A stretch of DNA of 20,142 bases from Pancytospora philotis (taxonomy: Eukaryota > Microsporidia). Position 1 is the stretch's first letter, and the number at the start of each line of letters is the position of its first letter. The notes below the pieces were generated by a model. It was not told the DNA's origin. It saw only the letters and a program-made list of their open reading frames with translations, and did not search any database. Below, piece by piece: positions 1-8,169 of this stretch. The stretch spans positions 1-20,142 of the forward strand of contig JALRLY010000212.1 in NCBI GenBank assembly GCA_023647555.1, written 5' to 3'. The translations under genes and the position numbers were made by a program.

Positions 1-200
1 TCCGCGGCGGCCGTGCTCCCCGCCTGCAAGTCGTTCAGAATGTAGTCGTACACATCGGCGTACGCGTGCGTGGGGTCCATGACGCGCATCGTGCGCGCGC
101 AGACGGAATACGTCTTCGTTTGGTGCGTGATGGTGACCACGTCGTCCGTCTGGCTGAGTCTGTGCTTGAAGATCAGCTTGAGAGCGGCGAGCTGGTCCAT
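1..200 (-). CDS. Unrecognised protein, N-terminal 66 residues only (gene runs off the window)
   Basis: Reading leftward from the ATG at 200 the frame stays open to base 1, giving about 66 residues that begin MDQLAALKLIFKHRLSQTDD. The C-terminal part lies outside the window. The start is well supported: directly upstream on this strand is AAAAAATTTAGTCCCG followed by ATG, the same AAATTT-plus-CCC arrangement seen before other genes here. Codons end mostly in G or C, as in the housekeeping genes of the window. There is no signal peptide or membrane segment in the visible part; it starts with a short amphipathic helix-like stretch followed by a Thr/Val-rich, possibly beta-rich segment. I do not recognise the family. 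Its 5' side faces the TBC gene, which has the same orientation. Confidence 0.7.
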   Translation of the reverse strand, partial: MDQLAALKLIFKHRLSQTDDVVTITHQTKTYSVCARTMRVMDPTHAYADVYDYILNDLQAGSTAAA

Positions 201-216
201 CGGGACTAAATTTTTT
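201..216 (-). promoter_or_regulatory. AAATTT-like block plus CCC start signal
   Basis: On the minus strand this reads AAAAAATTTAGTCCCG immediately before the ATG at 200. It combines the two elements known for microsporidian genes, an AAATTT-like block and a C-triplet at the start codon. Confidence 0.6.
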
Positions 217-497
217 GTGGCTTTGGCCGGTGCGGGCGCGGTCGCGCCCTGCTGTCTCTCTGCTCGCGCTGGATCGATAGTTCGTAGAGTAGGCGTACAA
301 GTCTCACAGCATTGCCCATAAGAGTACGAATGCTCCATATTTGGCACAATATTTCTGATGCATTAACCTTTGGCTAAACGACTCATTTTTCAGCGCTACC
401 CGCAAAATCGAGATCACTTTAGCACTTTGACTCATACAATGCGGGGAATGCACAGAACACATTCTGTTTAGTACACTGGCGAGCAGTTTTAACTTAC

Positions 498-503
498 TTT
501 ATT
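498..503 (-). terminator. AATAAA polyadenylation signal of the TBC gene
   Basis: TTTATT on the plus strand is AATAAA on the coding strand, about 46 bases beyond the TBC stop codon at 549-551. It is a canonical eukaryotic 3'-end signal. Confidence 0.45.
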
Positions 504-548
504 CGGCAAATTTTACGCACACCTGATGTCGGTGCGCCAGCGCCCGCG

Positions 549-1517
549 CTACGGATTTTCATTGGTGTATCGATAGCCCGTGCTTTTGAGGAACCGCGCG
601 GCTATGCTCACGACCACGTCCTCGTCCACGTGCGAGTCCGGGAGTCGGCCGATGAGCTCGAGCAGCTGGTCGCTGTTGCCGGCCAGCACGTCGGCCTCGA
701 AGTAGGCGAGCACCGCGGCAGCGAAGTACAGCAGCGCGTTGAAGCCGTAGAAGAAGACGTAGTCCCAGACCCGCAACACCAGCTTGATGTCGAAGCGCGA
801 GAAGAGCGTCATGTACCAGCCGATGCTGTGCATGCTGAAGTCGATCGAGTTCTCCCGCAGATGGCGGTGTATGCGCGGGACGCACGCGTTGAATACGCTG
901 GTCTGCAGCTTCATGATCTTTGGCACGCGGCTGAGCTGCGGGTCGAACAGGCCCCAGAGGCTGTTGCGCGCGGCCAGTGAAAGGTACATCGCGAACGCCT
1001 CCTCCTCGGAGAAGTACATGAGCAGGATCGCGCAGATGTCGCTCATGCCTTGGCAGTACCCGACGCGCGTGTTGTAGTTGGCGAGCGCGGTCAGGATCCT
1101 GAACAGTTCGGACTGGCCCTTTCCGTACTGCTTGAGGAACAGAAAATGCTGGCGGAACGTGCGCTGTATGTCCACGTGTATCTGGTACTCGTACTGCGTC
1201 TCCATCTCTCTGAGGCGCGCATAGTCCGCGCTCTGGTCGGCGAACGCGAGGTCGCGCCAGATGCGGCCCTTGAGGGACAGCGGTACGCCGCGCTCGAGCA
1301 GGTAGTTCTTGCGCACGGCGACCTTGAACCTCCTGGTGTCGTCGCCGTAGCGGTCGATGAGCATGTACCACTGCATTTTGATGCCCGAGTAGTCCTCGGC
1401 GAACGCGGTCCGCATGCTCGTGATGAAGCCGTACTCGTCGGTCGCGGGGATGAGCGCCGGCTCGTCTGGCCGCTCGTAGAGATCGCGGATCCGCGCGTCG
1501 CTGGTCTGCCCGCCCAT
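549..1517 (-). CDS. TBC-domain Rab GTPase-activating protein
   Basis: This 322-residue protein is almost entirely a TBC (Tre2/Bub2/Cdc16) domain, which accelerates GTP hydrolysis by Rab GTPases and so switches off steps of vesicle traffic. Both catalytic fingers are intact: the arginine finger in IHVDIQRT (I113, D116, R119) and the glutamine finger in YCQGM (Y154, Q156). Upstream is the usual substrate-arch segment GVPLSLKGRIWRDL (about 77-90), and downstream helices include SIGWYMTLFSRFD and VLRVWDYVFFYG, typical of the second half of the domain. There is no membrane anchor or extra domain, so it is a minimal RabGAP; the target Rab cannot be told. The start at 1517 gives a sensible short N-terminus, but its upstream motif is weak (GAAAATAC about 25 bases before ATG and no CCC). 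Strongly G/C-ending codons. An overlapping frame starting at 1566 is a shadow. Confidence 0.9.
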   Translation of the reverse strand: MGGQTSDARIRDLYERPDEPALIPATDEYGFITSMRTAFAEDYSGIKMQWYMLIDRYGDDTRRFKVAVRKNYLLERGVPLSLKGRIWRDLAFADQSADYARLREMETQYEYQIHVDIQRTFRQHFLFLKQYGKGQSELFRILTALANYNTRVGYCQGMSDICAILLMYFSEEEAFAMYLSLAARNSLWGLFDPQLSRVPKIMKLQTSVFNACVPRIHRHLRENSIDFSMHSIGWYMTLFSRFDIKLVLRVWDYVFFYGFNALLYFAAAVLAYFEADVLAGNSDQLLELIGRLPDSHVDEDVVVSIAARFLKSTGYRYTNENP

Positions 1518-1959
1518 TGTGTGTTGTGCCGCAGCGTATTTTCATAGGTTTTACCGGTATAAACAACGCCTATGGGTGCTTAGAGAAAAAGTAGATAGGC
1601 GGTGAAGTGTGCTGGAAAGTATTCTGTTTACAGCTACTCTCTAGACCGCCCCATTCACAACAATCATCGAATTACGACAGAGTTTTGAAGAAAACTTAGC
1701 GGCTGGCTGACGCCTTGGCTCTCCAGATGGCCCGTCGTTGTAACGAATTCGGTAAAATTTGCAAGCTGAATAGTCAGTTGTCTCAAACAGGAAACATTCA
1801 GCGACCCAATGGTTACGTCATGTGGTGTGATCATAATATTGCGTTGTTGGTGCTTTTGGCTCAGTTGAATACGTCATTGGTGCATCCACCGGCCACATAC
1901 GCTCATACGCGCATCGAGCAACTGTGATTAAAAATTTTTGTTGCAATGAACCCGAGCCC
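1518..1959. other. Intergenic region between divergent TBC and 1960 genes
   Basis: The 442 bases between the divergent genes are AT-rich and contain TATA-like sequence near 1555 on the TBC side and the AAAAATTTTT block at 1930-1939 on the other. An in-frame ATG at 1727 opens a 66-codon frame that ends at 1927, but it has no start signal and its end abuts the promoter of the next gene, so it is not called. Confidence 0.5.
1930..1959 (+). promoter_or_regulatory. AAATTT-like block plus CCC start signal
   Basis: AAAAATTTTT at 1930-1939 is followed by CCC at 1951-1953 and a second CCC at 1957-1959 directly touching the ATG at 1960. This is one of the best matches in the window and the main reason to accept the downstream small gene. 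Confidence 0.6.
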
Positions 1960-2448
1960 ATGAAACGACCGCTTGTTGGCGTGGCGGTGCGGAATCTGGA
2001 GACGGTGATCAAGAACAGACTGGCCGCACAGCGCAGCTTTCTTCGGCGGAAGAACTCGTTGGAGCCGCCGAAGAAGCCGTGCCCGCCCGCGACTGCCCGC
2101 CGACCCTTGCGAGCGGTTCCGCCCGGTGGGCAACTAGTAAACCGGCGGGGCCTCGACGGCGCTGCGTGCTGTAGTGTAAATAGAAAGACAGAAAGTAAAA
2201 CAGTACCAATGCGGCCAGCTCGGCAGTCTCCCGGCCGCACCGAAGAATTCACGGCCCAGGCCGTGACCACATCGGTAACAGCCCTCGGCAGACCCGCAAT
2301 CACTCTTGTTCGCTCAAACACTGCGGCCGCCGCAGCACACGCATCCGGGCCAGGCGGCGCGGGGCGCTCTGCGGAGGCTGCCGCGCCTCAGCAGCCAGCA
2401 CAGCCATCTTCCGTGGCCAGCCCTTCCCTGTATAACTTTGACTCTTAG
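1960..2448 (+). CDS. Basic, disordered-looking hypothetical protein with a bZIP-like basic patch
   Basis: A 162-residue protein starting MKRPLVGVAVRNLET. The frame also runs upstream without ATG, but the ATG at 1960 carries the AAATTT/CCC signal, which decides the start. Residues about 12-30 are helical and very basic and contain NRLAAQRSFLRRK, which resembles the basic region of bZIP factors (Asn, Ala-Ala and Ser in register) but has Phe where the invariant Arg should be. Prolines follow at once, so there is no leucine zipper. The rest is Pro/Ala/Arg/Ser-rich low complexity with an alanine run near residues 120-124. No signal peptide or membrane segment. Nuclear or nucleic-acid binding is possible but only an inference. 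Being low in complexity and unrecognised, it could still be a chance frame; the start signal is the main support. Confidence 0.5.
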   Translation: MKRPLVGVAVRNLETVIKNRLAAQRSFLRRKNSLEPPKKPCPPATARRPLRAVPPGGQLVNRRGLDGAACCSVNRKTESKTVPMRPARQSPGRTEEFTAQAVTTSVTALGRPAITLVRSNTAAAAAHASGPGGAGRSAEAAAPQQPAQPSSVASPSLYNFDS

Positions 2449-3848
2449 ATCTACTTTTCGCCAACGATTATTTTATCCGAAAAGCTTATTGATCCCACAG
2501 GATTCATACAGGGAGTTTGGGAGCCGCGCCGGCGCGGTAGAGCATCAGCATTTCCACCAGATGTTCTACTTCTAGCTGGCTGCTCGAGGCACCGCACTCA
2601 TTAAATAGCAGAGCACTAGTCTTCTTCTTAGTGTCCCCTCTGGGCCACGTGTTTATTTGCAGCTGGCGGTTCGCGCCGTTTTCCCGCCCGTCTTGTTGTT
2701 TATCCACAGCCGACTTACGTGTGGATGCGCTGTAGCGTAGGCCTGTCTGCCCGTGCATGTTACACTGCAGTGCTCGCTGCGCTGTGTTGTAGGTAGTTGC
2801 TTTCTGTAGCTATATTTCGAGGAATCCGAAGGCACCAAGTAAATTACATTAAACTGGCTCGCAATAATTACAAGGCATTTACTTCAACCTTAATACTAGC
2901 AGGATGGATCTACGCAGCAGCATTCAATCATCCGTGTTGTTAGCGAATTGCTCAGCTGTAAGCGCGCCTTGAGTGTCTATTGATCGCAAGCGGCGCTTTT
3001 AAGTTTTTGCCACGACAGCACAGCATAGCACACAACCCACACAACAGCGTAGAGCGCAGTTCTAGATTCGCCGCAGCATGCTGCTTCACCATTCGGCACT
3101 CCAGACAGTGCTAGCGCCGCTCTGCGAGCGTCTCTGCCCAAAATCAGCGGCACAGATCCTAAGCAGCTGTGTCGCAGCGGTCAGCAGAGCCGTTTCGCGC
3201 AGCCACCGGCGCAGCACGACGTTTGGCTCTGGGGCACGAGGTCGTCCACCTGGTTCTCTCCCGCCGGCTGCCAAACCCGCCGTCTGGGTTCGCGGACCCG
3301 GGCGCGAAAGAGCCAACGTCTCCTCGCCGGGACGCAGCATTTTCTGATCACTGATAGTTGACAGATTGCGCCCAATAAACAATCAAAACGCGTGATGGGA
3401 CGGGCAGCGGGCCGCCGCGCGCGTCTGGCGGCGCATGCAGATTTTGCTACGGTGAGAATTCTGCGAGCGGGCCCGAGCGCCGCACAAATGCGCTCGCACG
3501 TAATGCACACGTGGCACCCGCAAAGCCACGCACCAAAGCATAGTTACGGGCATAGCCAGCACAGCCGCAGTAGAATAGCAGCAGCGCCGAGCGGCCGGCG
3601 CTCCTCTCTTTAATTAAATGTGTTCGTATTGTCTCCGTACAGATTACATGTGCGATCAGATTTTAATTTACTGATGTAAACTCTAACACGCTGCGACGGT
3701 TGGCGGCGGGCGAGCGGCAGCCGGGCGCGGTGCTGGCATGCGTGCTGCTCCGCGGCGCGCCGGCGTGCACGCGCAGAGCGCCGCGAACCGCGCACGAATA
3801 TTTTTGGCAAAAATCGAGTATTTAAGAGTGCGCAATAATTTGCACCCC
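2449..3848. other. Long 1.4 kb region without a supported gene, upstream of the Myb gene
   Basis: This is far longer than any other gap here. It is AT-rich from 2449 to about 3060, then GC-rich from about 3090 to 3600. Open frames in the GC-rich part overlap on both strands, mostly start at non-ATG codons, show no recognisable domains and have no AAATTT/CCC start signal. An ATTAAA within CTCATTAAA at 2597-2605 may be the 3' signal of the 1960 gene. The last 250 bases hold the Myb start signal and a TATTTTTGG-type AT-rich patch around 3800. I see no tRNA. Confidence 0.5.
3834..3848 (+). promoter_or_regulatory. AAATTT-like block plus CCCC start signal of the Myb gene
   Basis: AATAATTTGCACCCC immediately precedes the ATG at 3849. 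It places the start there rather than at the in-frame ATG at 3738, which lies before the promoter-like sequence. Confidence 0.55.
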
Positions 3849-4493
3849 ATGGGCAGCAGTTGCAATGCGGTTTACTCCGACCCGGACAACGAGCAAATGA
3901 TAAATAAAGGCCCATGGTCCAAGGAAGAGGACGGCCGCCTCCGGGAGCTGGTGGAGACGTACGCGCCGCGGAACTGGTCGTTCCTCGCGAAGATGCTGGG
4001 CACGCGGCAGGGCAAGCAGTGCCGCGAACGGTGGCACAACCACCTCGACCCCAAGATCAAGAAGACGCCGTTCTCGCGCGAGGAGGACGGGATCATCATA
4101 AATCTGCATATGAAGATGGGCAACAAGTGGTCCGAGATCGCGAAGCACCTCCCCGGGCGCACGGACAACGCCATCAAGAACTACTGGAACAGCACGATTC
4201 TGCGGCGCCAGCAGAGCGGGCGGCGGCGCAGCCCGAGCATGTTCGAGTACCAGCAGCAGTGCAGCACCGAGTATCCGGAGCCGATGCACCTGTACCCGAA
4301 CTTCTACATACCGACGCAGATGTACGCCTCGGAGAACGACGTCAACATGACCGGCATCAAGATGTCGCGGAGCCGCAGCGTCTGCGAGAGCAACTATAGA
4401 AAGGCGAATGCCGCCTCGAGCGCGCCAGCCGAGCACGTGGAGCTGGACGACGAAGACAGAAAGGCCTGCGAGGCGCTGCTGCGCTTCTGCTAG
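3849..4493 (+). CDS. R2R3-type Myb transcription factor
   Basis: A 214-residue nuclear DNA-binding protein with two adjacent Myb repeats near the N-terminus. The first repeat starts at KGPWSKEED and has its three tryptophans at about 23, 43 and 62; the second starts at KTPFSREED, with Phe75 replacing the first tryptophan as is common in R3 repeats, then W94 and W113. The recognition-helix sequences [13 protein letters not shown] and [12 protein letters not shown] are textbook. Such proteins bind AACNG-type sites. The C-terminal 95 residues are low complexity with a Tyr/Pro-rich segment and an acidic end ([14 protein letters not shown]) that could act in activation; the latter is inference. 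Codons are G/C-ending. It lies behind the longest gap in the window. An ATTAAA at 4500-4505, a few bases after the stop, is a possible 3' signal. Confidence 0.93.
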   Translation: MGSSCNAVYSDPDNEQMINKGPWSKEEDGRLRELVETYAPRNWSFLAKMLGTRQGKQCRERWHNHLDPKIKKTPFSREEDGIIINLHMKMGNKWSEIAKHLPGRTDNAIKNYWNSTILRRQQSGRRRSPSMFEYQQQCSTEYPEPMHLYPNFYIPTQMYASENDVNMTGIKMSRSRSVCESNYRKANAASSAPAEHVELDDEDRKACEALLRFC

Positions 4494-5175
4494 TGTATTA
4501 TTAAATATGTAATCTGAGTGTCTAGGCTGCGGCCGCAGCGGACGTCCAGTCGCCGCCGAATCGCAAAAATTTCAAAAATTTATACGCGTGCTGCTTGCTG
4601 ATTTACTTTTATGTTTCACTTGCTGGCTGCAGCTGCGCGTCTGCTGTTGCGCTGTGCTGTATTTTTGCAGCAGTTATGTTCTTGCGGCGTCTGTGGCAGT
4701 TGCTGTAGCAAATCGTTAGTTGTGCTGTTTTAGCCTTATTGAAATGAGCTCTGAGCATACTTCATGCTATAGCTTATTGCTTCACGCTAAGCGCCGTACA
4801 TACCACCTGTGCTGCTTAGTCTAGCTGCGCGTGGAACGCACCCCGGCCCACTGTGCCCGAATTCGATTACGTAACAAAAACTTGCAATGATAGCTTTATT
4901 GGATTAGCTTATTGGTGCGTGATGTAACCCAATGCGCATGCGCGGGAATTCGCGGCCGCGCGTGTATGGGCTGCGCAACTGCCAAAGATGAGCATAGGTA
5001 GTTAGTTAAATGCCTTAAAACAGGTTTAAAGCGGTAACTTGGCAACTGCACTTAAAAAGCTGATGCACTTCGACAAAATATACTTAGGAGGAAGGACGGA
5101 TCCCAGTGGCACAAGTCTGAGCAAAATTAAGTAAATTTATTTTGAGCTGAAGGCCTAGCACTGCTGCCGCTGCGC
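4494..5175. other. 682-base gap between convergent Myb and TrpRS genes
   Basis: The region carries the 3' ends of the two convergent genes. A doubled AAAAATTT block (about 4565-4581) is followed by an ATG at 4611 that opens a 40-codon cysteine-rich frame ending at 4733; this is treated as a finding, not a gene. The remainder is mixed-composition sequence in which I see no gene or RNA. Confidence 0.5.
5136..5141 (-). terminator. AATAAA polyadenylation signal of the TrpRS gene
   Basis: TTTATT on the plus strand, AATAAA on the coding strand, about 35 bases past the TGA at 5176-5178. Confidence 0.45.
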
Positions 5176-6339
5176 TCACCTTTTGAACCTGCTGATGTCC
5201 ATGAAGCGCCTGGCCGTCTCGTCCGTCACCAGCTTACGCCGCGCCTGGTAGTCCGCCAGGAACTCCTGTATGACTTCGATGCAGCGCTTCTTCATCTCCC
5301 CGGTCGTCACAGCGCCGCTGAGGTAGCCGGTGCGCAGGCGCTCGAGCTCCTGGTCGTCCTCCAGGAAGTAGCGGAGGTACTGGAAGGGCACGTCGACCGT
5401 GGGGTCGCCGCCCAGCTGCCGGTGCTCCTCGAGCGTCTCGCGGCCGCCGCTGAACGCGAGGCGGTTGATCTTGTTCTTGACGTCGCTGGGCGTGTCCGAC
5501 AGGTAGATCGTGGTCTTGGGGCTGGACGCGCTCATTTTCTTGTTGGTGCCCTGCAGGTCCGGCAGCATGCTCAGATAGAGCGTCGACGGCTTCTTCGACT
5601 TGAGCGCAAAGGCCTTGTCCCGGGCGATCCTGAAGTACGGGTCCTGGTCCACGGCGCACGGGATGAGGCACATCGCGTCCGGGCTGAGGAAGGAGAAGGA
5701 GCTGGCGAAGGCGGCGGCGATCTGCTTGGCGGGGAACTCCACCATGCCGATGTTCGTGTTGATGTCGAAGCCGAAGACCTTCATCGCCTCGTTCAGGCTG
5801 ATGCTCTTCGACACCCTCAGGGTGTTGGCGTAGAAGTGGTGCGAGCTCTCGTAGTTGCTGAAGATGTACGTGAGCTCTGGATCGAACCCGAAGGCGATCA
5901 TGTCCTTGATGTTGTCCAGCGCGTTGCTCTGCGCCTGCTCGATGCTGATGTCCTTGCACAGGAACTTCTCGTCGTCGGTGAGCTGCACGACGAACGGCAC
6001 GCGGAACGCGTCCTGTATGTACTTGCACAGCAGAAAGGGCAGCGCGTGCCCGATGTGCATGCTCTTCGAGGACGGCCCGCGCCCCGTGTACATGTAGAAC
6101 TTGCCGTCCTTGGCGATGCACTCCAAAATTTTGTCGAAGTCGCGGTGCGCAAATACGAGATTCCGGCGCAGCAGCCGGTGGACAGGGCCGCGCGCCAGGC
6201 CCTGCAGCGCCTCCAGATTTTTGTCGTCGAAGCGCGTGCACCCGAACTGGGAGATCAGGTGGTCGTAGTCGATCACGGCCATCTTCCCGTCCTTGCACTC
6301 CGCCTCCACGTTCCACGGCGTGATCTCCTGAGCAGCCAT
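5176..6339 (-). CDS. WRS1: Cytosolic tryptophanyl-tRNA synthetase
   Basis: This 387-residue class I aminoacyl-tRNA synthetase charges tRNA(Trp) with tryptophan using ATP. The HIGH motif is present as MHIGHAL (HIGH at 95-98), the KMSKS loop as NKKMSASS (268-272), and the eukaryotic/archaeal-type TrpRS signatures YTGRGPSSKSMH and PCAVDQDPYFR are intact. The protein starts directly with a short lead-in to the Rossmann fold: no WHEP domain and no mitochondrial targeting extension, so a single cytosolic enzyme is expected. Start at 6339 is supported by AAATTTTT about 12-19 bases upstream on the coding strand. Codons are almost all G/C-ending, consistent with high expression. It is divergent from the hydrolase gene and convergent with the Myb gene; no operon-like link. 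Confidence 0.97.
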   Translation of the reverse strand: MAAQEITPWNVEAECKDGKMAVIDYDHLISQFGCTRFDDKNLEALQGLARGPVHRLLRRNLVFAHRDFDKILECIAKDGKFYMYTGRGPSSKSMHIGHALPFLLCKYIQDAFRVPFVVQLTDDEKFLCKDISIEQAQSNALDNIKDMIAFGFDPELTYIFSNYESSHHFYANTLRVSKSISLNEAMKVFGFDINTNIGMVEFPAKQIAAAFASSFSFLSPDAMCLIPCAVDQDPYFRIARDKAFALKSKKPSTLYLSMLPDLQGTNKKMSASSPKTTIYLSDTPSDVKNKINRLAFSGGRETLEEHRQLGGDPTVDVPFQYLRYFLEDDQELERLRTGYLSGAVTTGEMKKRCIEVIQEFLADYQARRKLVTDETARRFMDISRFKR

Positions 6340-6359
6340 CCAGAACGCTTAAAAATTTG
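6340..6359 (-). promoter_or_regulatory. AAATTT-like block of the TrpRS gene
   Basis: On the coding strand AAATTTTT (6351-6358) lies about 12 bases before the ATG; the C/G triplet is weak here (TCTGG touches the ATG). Confidence 0.5.
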
Positions 6360-6790
6360 CGTGCTATATGCCGTGTCTTTGCTGGCAGGCGCCGCAATTA
6401 CGGGCGACAGACATGGATTAAATTTTATAGCGCTGATATCCACAAGGGTTTTAACATTGATGGCCTATTTGATTTATTACCGCCGTCCGATAGCGTCCGA
6501 AGTATTTCTCGTATACTGATGGGCGCAGATACTGCTCCTGTGAAAGTATACAACGGTATCGCACGGGGATGCCGGGGCAACAAACACGTTTCAGCCCAAA
6601 GTATCCGTTTGCTGCGCATCAACACATATTTTGCTTTGTATCAAAGCATCGCAGCCCTGCGAATTTGGGCGTACTAACTCGCTGAAAATGTATGACGCTG
6701 GCGATGCGCCTCTGCGCGGCGCAGTACTCCCGCCCATGCCGGTTCAAGGCGCCGCCGCAGGCCTGCTGATGTTTTACGATGTTATGATGC

Positions 6791-6821
6791 AAATTTTTCA
6801 TTTGGCTGCTCGGCGAACCCA
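6791..6821 (+). promoter_or_regulatory. AAATTT-like block plus CCC start signal of the hydrolase gene
   Basis: AAATTTTTC at 6791-6799 is followed by CCC at 6818-6820, one base before the ATG at 6822. Confidence 0.55.
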
Positions 6822-7916
6822 ATGCATTCCAGCGACACTAACTGCAACGCAGCGCTCACCACAGACAGACCGCTGGAGCACGCGGGGCCGGGCGAGCTCG
6901 AGGAAATTAACGACGAGGCCGCCCGCACGCAGCTCGGCATCACCGAGACGATCGAGCAGTGGCTCCGGCGGCTGCTGGCGGGCTTCACGATGGAGAGCAT
7001 CTTCTCCAGCGACAGCCCGGCGGTCGACGAGGACAGCCAGGAGGAGCTCGCCCTGGGCAGCGTGATAGCGGCCGGCGCGGCGGAGTTCGCCGAGGGCGAG
7101 TCCGTCGAGCGGATCGGGCGCCACGCCATACTGAACGCCGCCATGCGGGTCTTCCTGAGCTTCGACGCGACGAAGAGGCCGCGCGGGTTCTTCGAGAAGT
7201 TCGAGCACAACATCTACCTCACGACCGAGGACGGGCTTTCGATCGGCGCCTTCCTCTTCGGACCGGAGAGCACCGACGCGGCCACGCGTTTCTTCGTGCT
7301 CTGCCACGGGAAGGGCTGCAGCCGCTACGAGGCCAGCTACTTCATGGACTTCAAAAGCGCGGCCGCGGAGCACAACGTCTGTCTGCTGCTGCTCGACTAC
7401 CGCGCGTTCGGCGACTCGGAGGGCGAGTACACCATCGAGGGCGTGAACCGCGATCTGCTGGCTGCCTTTGCGTACCTGCGCACGCACTACGGCGCGGCGC
7501 ACGTGTCGCTGGTCGGCCACTCGCTGGGCTGTGCGATCGCGATGGAGTTCGCGCACCACGCTGTGACCGTGCTGGGCCTGCAGGAGCTCGATCGGGTCTT
7601 CCTGCTCGCGCCGTTCAGCTCCACGCTCGCGATCTGCCGCGACTTCGCGGCCTTCAACCTCCTCTCCTTCTTCATACCCGATCTCCCGCAGCTCGTCGCG
7701 GAGTCCTTCAACTACGAGAACGCCGCGAAGGCCGCCGCGGTCGGGAAGCGGCTCTACGTATTCCACGGCCTGAAGGACACGGTCATTAAGGCGAGCCACG
7801 GCGAGGAAGTTGCGGCGGCTGCGCAGTGCGAAATAGAGTTCACGCAGCACAGGCACATCGACATCTTCTACGACCCCGCGCTGTGGAAGCGCATTTTTGA
7901 TATCAGCAGGCAGTGA
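6822..7916 (+). CDS. Alpha/beta hydrolase, ABHD12/BEM46-like serine hydrolase
   Basis: A 364-residue serine hydrolase. The nucleophile elbow is GHSLG (S234), the likely acid is D319 in HGLKDT and the base H345 in QHRHID; the oxyanion region is HGKG (162-165) followed by the diagnostic segment DYRAFGDSEG (192-201). That set matches the ABHD12/ABHD13/ABHD17/BEM46 group, whose characterised members act on lipids or acylated proteins at membranes. Unlike most of these there is no N-terminal membrane anchor: the first 110 residues are acidic and helical without a hydrophobic stretch, and there is only one cysteine (C8) near the N-terminus. The substrate is therefore open. The start is fixed by the AAATTT/CCC signal. 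Codons are strongly G/C-ending. It opens a run of nine plus-strand genes. Confidence 0.88.
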   Translation: MHSSDTNCNAALTTDRPLEHAGPGELEEINDEAARTQLGITETIEQWLRRLLAGFTMESIFSSDSPAVDEDSQEELALGSVIAAGAAEFAEGESVERIGRHAILNAAMRVFLSFDATKRPRGFFEKFEHNIYLTTEDGLSIGAFLFGPESTDAATRFFVLCHGKGCSRYEASYFMDFKSAAAEHNVCLLLLDYRAFGDSEGEYTIEGVNRDLLAAFAYLRTHYGAAHVSLVGHSLGCAIAMEFAHHAVTVLGLQELDRVFLLAPFSSTLAICRDFAAFNLLSFFIPDLPQLVAESFNYENAAKAAAVGKRLYVFHGLKDTVIKASHGEEVAAAAQCEIEFTQHRHIDIFYDPALWKRIFDISRQ

Positions 7917-8169
7917 CGGCAGAGCGCTGGATGGCGCATCATAGTAGCGCAGGCTGCACCCATAGTAAATTTTGTATTCGTATTTTCTACTTGCTTACAG
8001 CTATATGCCCTGTTATTCTTGTCGATTGCTTATACATTATTTCTCTGCGATACTCCTTTGCGCCGGTTTATTTAAGTTACGATTAGCCATTCCGGATGAT
8101 CCCTGCGTCTTCTCCCGCTCTCACCGAGCATTCCGGTCCACCAACAACTTTCGCGCCGTTGTTTAGCCC

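Larger units (their letters stand above)
201..548. other. Intergenic gap between TBC gene and left-edge gene
   Basis: This 348-base gap holds the start signal of the left-edge gene, the AATAAA of the TBC gene (498-503) and an AAAATTT block at about 506-512. A 52-codon minus-strand open frame (304-462) lies in it and is discussed as a finding. It has no close CCC/GGG signal and I do not call it a gene. Confidence 0.5.
6340..6821. other. Divergent promoter region between TrpRS and hydrolase
   Basis: This 482-base gap separates divergent genes, each with its own AAATTT block (6351-6358 and 6791-6797). A 52-codon frame from the ATG at 6519 to 6677 has no start signal and no recognisable features. 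Nothing else is supported. Confidence 0.5.

Noticed and set aside
1727..1927. 66-codon frame starting MARRCNEFGKIC
   Set aside because: No start signal, no recognisable features, and its end runs up to the promoter block of the 1960 gene.
3078..3347. 89-codon plus-strand frame in the gap before Myb
   Set aside because: It starts with ATG but lacks AAATTT/CCC, is Arg/Pro-rich like a GC-driven chance frame, and competing frames of similar quality exist on the other strand.
3738..3848. 37-residue N-terminal extension of the Myb protein
   Set aside because: It lies before the AATAATTTGCACCCC start signal, is Arg/Ala-rich and does not resemble Myb N-termini.
5234..6397. Long Arg/Pro-rich frames overlapping TrpRS on both strands
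   Set aside because: They are shadows produced by strong G/C third-position bias in the real gene; the same applies to long frames opposite TBC, Myb, hydrolase and proteasome genes.
6519..6677. 52-codon frame in the TrpRS/hydrolase divergent region
   Set aside because: No start signal and no recognisable features.
6738..6750. GGTTCAAGGC resembling a tRNA B box
   Set aside because: No matching A box or acceptor stem pairing in the surrounding sequence; the other GGTTCAATCC-like match lies inside a coding gene (15300).
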